From JBMYZL01 sp049610385 (lineage in GTDB: Bacteria > Bacteroidota > Bacteroidia > Flavobacteriales_D > Sanyastnellaceae), in the NCBI GenBank assembly GCA_049610385.1, contig JBMYZL010000022.1, positions 1 through 37,027 of the forward strand: DNA of 37,027 nucleotides, written 5' to 3'. A model generated the notes under the pieces. That model did no database searches. It worked only from the letters and a program-made list of their open reading frames with translations, and was not told the origin of the DNA. Shown here piece after piece: positions 33,828-37,027 of the stretch (position 1 is its first letter; the number at the start of each line of letters is the position of its first letter). A program made the translations under genes and the position numbers.

Positions 33828-35084
33828 CTACAAGTCGGACAATGTCCGCAGAAACAGCAGCCCAAATCCCACCAAAAACAGCATCCCCACCCCAGACAAT
33901 GCCATCAACCAATGTGGCGGGCGGGCTTCTGTCGGAAAGGACGAACGAGTCACCAGATGCCAATTGGCTGCAGCCACCAACGGTGCCACCAAGAAACTCA
34001 GGGTTGTGGCGATGTCCACCAACGTGCGGATGTCATCCGGGAATCCCAAAATGAGACCAAGAGACCCAGCAGCGAGCAGCAGCACGAGCCATTTGGATTT
34101 GGCGAAGTCCTTGTCCTCAAAAAGGGTCTGAAATGAAGCCGAAAGTGAACGGGTGTAACCGTCCAAACAGGCCACAATGGTCCCCAACATGGCTGAAAAC
34201 GCCGAAGCTGCTACAAATGGGCGACTCCAACCGCCCAAGGCCGATGTATACAATTCCACAATCCCAGCGGCAAAAGCGGCAGTGCCTTCCGGAAGTTCAA
34301 TCTGCTTGACGAACAAAATCATTGCCCCCAATCCCATGAAAAACAATGCCAAAAGGGCTGACATCCAATACCCCAAATTGAATTCGCGCAGCGTTTGTTT
34401 CAATGTGGGGCGATATCCCGTCTCCCGAATCCGTTCCAAAGTCCATATGCTGTTCCATGTGCTCATGTCCACCGCCGAGGGCATCCACCCAACCAAGGCG
34501 ATGAGAAAGGCCAACCCTGCACCGTTCCATGGATTGAAATCCTCGGAGGGCCGCGGGACATCCCAAGGTGCGGTCTGCCCAGCCGCTGCGAAGAACGCGA
34601 CGCAGGTACTCAGCAAGAGAACAACCGCAAGAACCTTGATGAACCGGTCGAGTCCGCGGTAGGCTCCCAGCATGAGCAAAATGGCCGAACCGAGCATTAC
34701 AGCCACAGCCACAGCAGGTGTGGCTTGGGTTTGAGTTTGGCTGGAAATGCCCATTAAATCATCCAAAAATGCAGCCGTCACAAGGCCTACGGCACCCAAG
34801 ACAAAAAAGCAAGTCAGCAGGGTCAGCAACAAAAATGACCAAGCTGCCCAGCGGCCCATCTGCCGGTATCCTTGAATCAGGGATTGCCCTGTTGCACTGG
34901 CATACCGGCTGCCAAATTCGAAAAACGGATATTTCGCCACATTCGCCAAGGCCACGGCCCACAACAATCCCCACCCTGCCAAAGCGCCAGCGCGCGTGGA
35001 TTGGACAAGGTGACTGACCCCAATTGCTGTGGAGGCGAAGAGAATACCTGGTCCGAGGGTTTGCAGGATTTGGCGCTTATTCAC
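33828..35084 (-). CDS. Nramp-like (divergent) membrane transporter
   Basis: A 418-residue inner-membrane protein with about eleven segments and the Nramp/LeuT-like layout, starting GPGILFASTAIGVSHLVQST. Canonical Nramp proteins bind divalent metal with DPGN in TM1 and MPH in TM6. Here the first site reads GVSH (residues 22-25) and the second MPS (201-203), so the metal ligands are missing. The protein otherwise aligns with the fold (FFEFGSRYASATG, WMPSAVDMSTWN). It probably carries a different substrate or uses other ligands; I recall related Bacteroidota proteins with the same replacements. The start is GTG at 35084. It is downstream of the conserved small protein gene on the same strand, 37 bases apart. 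Confidence 0.85.
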   Translation of the reverse strand: MNKRQILQTLGPGILFASTAIGVSHLVQSTRAGALAGWGLLWAVALANVAKYPFFEFGSRYASATGQSLIQGYRQMGRWAAWSFLLLTLLTCFFVLGAVGLVTAAFLDDLMGISSQTQTQATPAVAVAVMLGSAILLMLGAYRGLDRFIKVLAVVLLLSTCVAFFAAAGQTAPWDVPRPSEDFNPWNGAGLAFLIALVGWMPSAVDMSTWNSIWTLERIRETGYRPTLKQTLREFNLGYWMSALLALFFMGLGAMILFVKQIELPEGTAAFAAGIVELYTSALGGWSRPFVAASAFSAMLGTIVACLDGYTRSLSASFQTLFEDKDFAKSKWLVLLLAAGSLGLILGFPDDIRTLVDIATTLSFLVAPLVAAANWHLVTRSSFPTEARPPHWLMALSGVGMLFLVGFGLLFLRTLSDL

Positions 35085-35121
35085 GCCACCAATTTACATG
35101 TCAACAACCATCGGACTTGAT

Positions 35122-35667
35122 TCAAGCTTTTTTCTTGTCCCCAACGAAGGTGTCCTCCTTGTATTTGAACAACACATTGAAGGTGGTCAGCGAACCATAG
35201 ATGCGTGTGATGTATTGCTGAAGTTCTACTTTTTCAGAATCCTCCAGTTTGGTGTTGGCGTTGATTTTGGCCTCCATGACGCGGAGTCGATCTCGCAACA
35301 TGACGATTTTGTGAAAGAACACATCAATGGGAACTTCCTTGTTCTTGAGAGATTCATCACCGGGTTGAAGCACCATGATGCCATCATCCCATTTGTCGCC
35401 CATTGCAATGACCTCTGATGTTTCGTCACCCTTGAGTTGATGGATGTACTCTTCAAATACGTGTTCAACGGCTTCGATGATGTCGCCTAGATCTGGCGTG
35501 GGATTGTCCCCTGAGGCCCCTTCCAACACTTCAAAGCCTGTGTAAGACTTGCCGATTTCCTTCTCCCCGATTTCTCGGAAATAGACACGCCAAAAATCTC
35601 CATCTTGGCCGAAAATCACACCCTCTCCATTCGATGGGTGCTTCACTTTTGCTCCGATACCTATCAT
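35122..35667 (-). CDS. Conserved Bacteroidota protein, Tudor/SH3-like N-terminus, unknown function
   Basis: A 181-residue soluble protein. The first ~55 residues (GAKVKHPSNGEGVIFG, then WRVYFREIGEKEIGKSYTGF) look like a small SH3/Tudor-like barrel of the sort found in CarD-like and helicase-associated domains. The rest is helical and charged, ending in Lys-rich residues. I recognise it as a conserved Bacteroidota hypothetical family without known role. The frame is open far upstream to 36108, but the Met at 35667 begins the conserved N-terminus, while the extension is antisense to the M15-like gene and has low-complexity sequence. Confidence 0.78.
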   Translation of the reverse strand: MIGIGAKVKHPSNGEGVIFGQDGDFWRVYFREIGEKEIGKSYTGFEVLEGASGDNPTPDLGDIIEAVEHVFEEYIHQLKGDETSEVIAMGDKWDDGIMVLQPGDESLKNKEVPIDVFFHKIVMLRDRLRVMEAKINANTKLEDSEKVELQQYITRIYGSLTTFNVLFKYKEDTFVGDKKKA

Positions 35668-35684
35668 CTTTTTTGATTCAGTTT

Positions 35685-35703
35685 TCCACGTTTGTGTCGT
35701 GGA
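35685..35703. repeat. Inverted repeat TCCACG-N7-CGTGGA between divergent genes
   Basis: A perfect 6-base inverted repeat lies in the 89-base gap between the conserved hypothetical gene and the M15-like peptidase gene. It could be a regulator binding site or an RNA hairpin in the leader of the minus-strand gene. Confidence 0.35.
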
Positions 35704-35756
35704 CAACCTGCCATTACGAGCGTCTAAGGCGTGAGGTTGCATTCCATCTTTGAGGC

Positions 35757-36581
35757 ATGGACTTGCGTTTGTTGAAGAGGTTGCGCTGGGATCGGTTGGG
35801 CATGCTGCTGGCTGGCTCCGGAGCATTGGTTTTTGCCTTGGTCTCTTTTGTGTCTGCGGAAGATGAGTCCGCCGGCGAAACCGAAGACGTCGTGCTTCTC
35901 GCTCATCCGGGTGGCAATCGATCGTGGCTCTCAACTCCTGCTCCCAGTATGGATGCCCCGCATGCAGTTCGGTCGGATGAGGAGGCCATTTCCGATATTG
36001 AATCATCGACAACAACCAGCGAAGATGTGCTCCCATGCGCTTGCAATCGGCGTGTGGTTCCAATTCCGAAAAACCCATACACCGCCCATCGTTCGGCGGC
36101 GAGGTCATTGCCGAACAGTTTTTTTGTCAAAAATGACATCGAATTGCGGGCTGGGAAATCCCGTGGCAATTTGGTGGAAGTCCAGGCGGGTCGAGGATAC
36201 CATTTGGCTCCCATGCGTGACTCTCATGCCATGTTGTTGCCTGAGGTTCGGGACTTGCTCATCGAAATTGGGCATGCATTTGCAGACCGGTTGGAAGGAA
36301 CACCAAGTGAAGGAACGCGGTTGCGCATCACCTCCATGACGCGAACAAATGAGCAACAAAAACGATTGAGCCGGCGCAATTACAACGCCATTGAACAATC
36401 GACGCACAGTTATGGCGCCTCATTTGATGTCGCTTTTATGGACCGCCCAAACAACCAAGCCAATTGTAGTCTCCCTACGCGCGCTGCACAAGAGGTCCTG
36501 AACGCGTTTCAAAAAGCAGGCCGAATTTTGGTTATCCCGGAGGGCAATTGTTTGCATATCACCTTGCGGCGCGTTTCCTGA
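35757..36581 (+). CDS. DUF5715 / peptidase M15-like protein (putative cell-wall peptidase)
   Basis: A 274-residue protein with an N-terminal membrane or signal segment (about 16-34), an acidic low-complexity linker, and a C-terminal domain with the M15 zinc-peptidase pattern S-x-H-x2-G-x3-D: STHSYGASFDVAF with His217 and Asp224, and a later CLHITL with His267 as third ligand. M15 members are D,D- or L,D-carboxypeptidases acting on peptidoglycan peptides. The family is known in Bacteroidota as DUF5715. Cys94, Cys96, Cys237 and Cys265 may form periplasmic disulfides. A CATCTTTG element (one mismatch from TAnnTTTG) ends four bases before the ATG. Confidence 0.78.
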   Translation: MDLRLLKRLRWDRLGMLLAGSGALVFALVSFVSAEDESAGETEDVVLLAHPGGNRSWLSTPAPSMDAPHAVRSDEEAISDIESSTTTSEDVLPCACNRRVVPIPKNPYTAHRSAARSLPNSFFVKNDIELRAGKSRGNLVEVQAGRGYHLAPMRDSHAMLLPEVRDLLIEIGHAFADRLEGTPSEGTRLRITSMTRTNEQQKRLSRRNYNAIEQSTHSYGASFDVAFMDRPNNQANCSLPTRAAQEVLNAFQKAGRILVIPEGNCLHITLRRVS

Positions 36582-36710
36582 AGAGTTCATCCTGCCTGCC
36601 CATCCATCATGTTGGCTTATGCCCATTGGTGGACGGCTTCACAGGAGGTTCTTTTAGTAGAGATTTGCAACTGGCCCCTTGTGATTTTGACTCTATCTGG
36701 ATGGATAAAA

Positions 36711-36736
36711 AAAGCCCCGGGATATCCCAGGGCTTT
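36711..36736 (-). terminator. Rho-independent terminator for the C-terminal secreted-protein gene
   Basis: The stem AAAGCCC, one C-A mismatch, the palindrome GGGATATCCC, and GGGCTTT are followed on the minus strand by a run of T (GGGCTTTTTTTAT). It lies 24 bases after the stop of the minus-strand gene at 36761. On the plus strand it has only three T, so it may weakly terminate the M15-like gene as well. Confidence 0.85.
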
Positions 36737-36760
36737 CTGTGAAGTGAATGGGGTGAGGTT

Positions 36761-37027
36761 TTAATCGCAGTTTGTTCCAATTTGCTGAAGGAATACCAGC
36801 AAATCTGCAGTGCCTACGTGATTGTCGCCAGTGAAGTCGAAGCACTCAATCGAACCATAGTCATCTTCGTAAACACATATTGAATTGTCTGCATCTGTGA
36901 TTGCTGGATGGTAGTTCAAGGCTGTGGAATCATCACAACCCACAATTTCATCTTCGTCACAAACACCATCATCATCGGCATCGTTGATGCAGTTTCCATC
37001 GCAGTCATACCCGATTTCTGGGTAGTC
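36761..37027 (-). CDS. 3' end of a large secreted protein with Cys/Asp-rich repeats and dockerin-like C-terminus (5' end outside window)
   Basis: The last 88 residues of a protein cut by the window edge. Reading the minus strand to the boundary gives a Cys/Asp-rich repeat (GYDCDGNCINDADDDGVCDE, then a GCDDSTALNY unit) of the kind repeated many times in giant secreted proteins of marine Bacteroidota. The final part, DFTGDNHVGTAD followed by LLVFLQQIG and TNCD, is an EF-hand-like 12-residue calcium loop plus helix, matching half of the dockerin-like module at the end of the haloperoxidase-like protein, including the terminal Cys-acidic pair. No T9SS tail follows. Any start codon near 36941 is spurious; the frame is open to 37027. 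Confidence 0.8.
   Translation of the reverse strand, partial: DYPEIGYDCDGNCINDADDDGVCDEDEIVGCDDSTALNYHPAITDADNSICVYEDDYGSIECFDFTGDNHVGTADLLVFLQQIGTNCD

Noticed and set aside
35668..36108. 147-codon N-terminal extension of the conserved hypothetical gene
   Set aside because: Antisense to the M15-like gene, low-complexity, and absent from the conserved family start.

Overview
The window is a typical chromosomal segment of a marine-type Bacteroidota bacterium, most likely Flavobacteriales (Cryomorphaceae/Schleiferiaceae-like). The lineage call rests on four things seen in the sequence: type IX secretion (T9SS) C-terminal domains, a metH gene split in two, promoter -7 elements of the form TAnnTTTG, and several proteins recognisable as Bacteroidota families (GATase-like 'asparagine synthetase B', SiaB-type kinase, DUF5715). 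No phage, insertion sequence, CRISPR array or clear horizontally acquired island is visible. G+C is about half by eye and even throughout.

Layout. 1-830: end of an rRNA operon (3' part of 23S, 5S, strong terminator). 883-2193: der, convergent with the next unit. 2167-4928: minus-strand cassette of beta-carbonic anhydrase, a small membrane protein of unknown function and a SulP/BicA-like anion transporter, probably for bicarbonate handling. 4940-9830: minus-strand methionine operon, with a SAM-I riboswitch followed by metH N-terminal half, metH C-terminal half and metF, joined by 1-4 base overlaps. 9853-12009: divergent metK followed by a pirin. Methionine synthesis (metH, metF) is therefore SAM-gated, while SAM synthesis (metK) sits back to back with its own promoter.

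12022-16751: minus-strand secreted or lipid-anchored proteins (a beta-propeller protein with a T9SS tail and a lipoprotein) around a NrtR-like Nudix regulator. 16899-19812: dnaB and an exported GATase-like protein. 19836-22753: minus-strand SiaB-like kinase, a small unknown protein, a WYL regulator and a DUF554 membrane protein. 22779-25062: tgt and an LptF/G-type permease. 25070-26939: era-ispE operon. 27002-27168: isolated initiator tRNA-Met with promoter and terminator.

27303-37027: a secreted vanadium-haloperoxidase/PAP2-type enzyme ending in a dockerin-like module, a lipoprotein, xseA-xseB, a T9SS-sorted c-type-haem-like protein, an outer-membrane barrel, an OB-fold protein, an aberrant Nramp-like transporter, a conserved Bacteroidota protein, an M15-like peptidase, and the 3' end of a large secreted protein that also ends in a dockerin-like helix-loop.

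Most interesting items: (i) dockerin-like C-terminal modules on two secreted proteins that lack the usual T9SS tail; (ii) the carbonic anhydrase / small membrane protein / SulP cassette with a two-hairpin leader; (iii) an Nramp homologue without the metal-binding motifs; (iv) a SAM riboswitch with a visible pair of mutually exclusive downstream stems; (v) a recurring TAnnTTTG element placed so close to start codons that several genes look nearly leaderless. All functional statements come from reading the sequence and recalling the families; no search was run.
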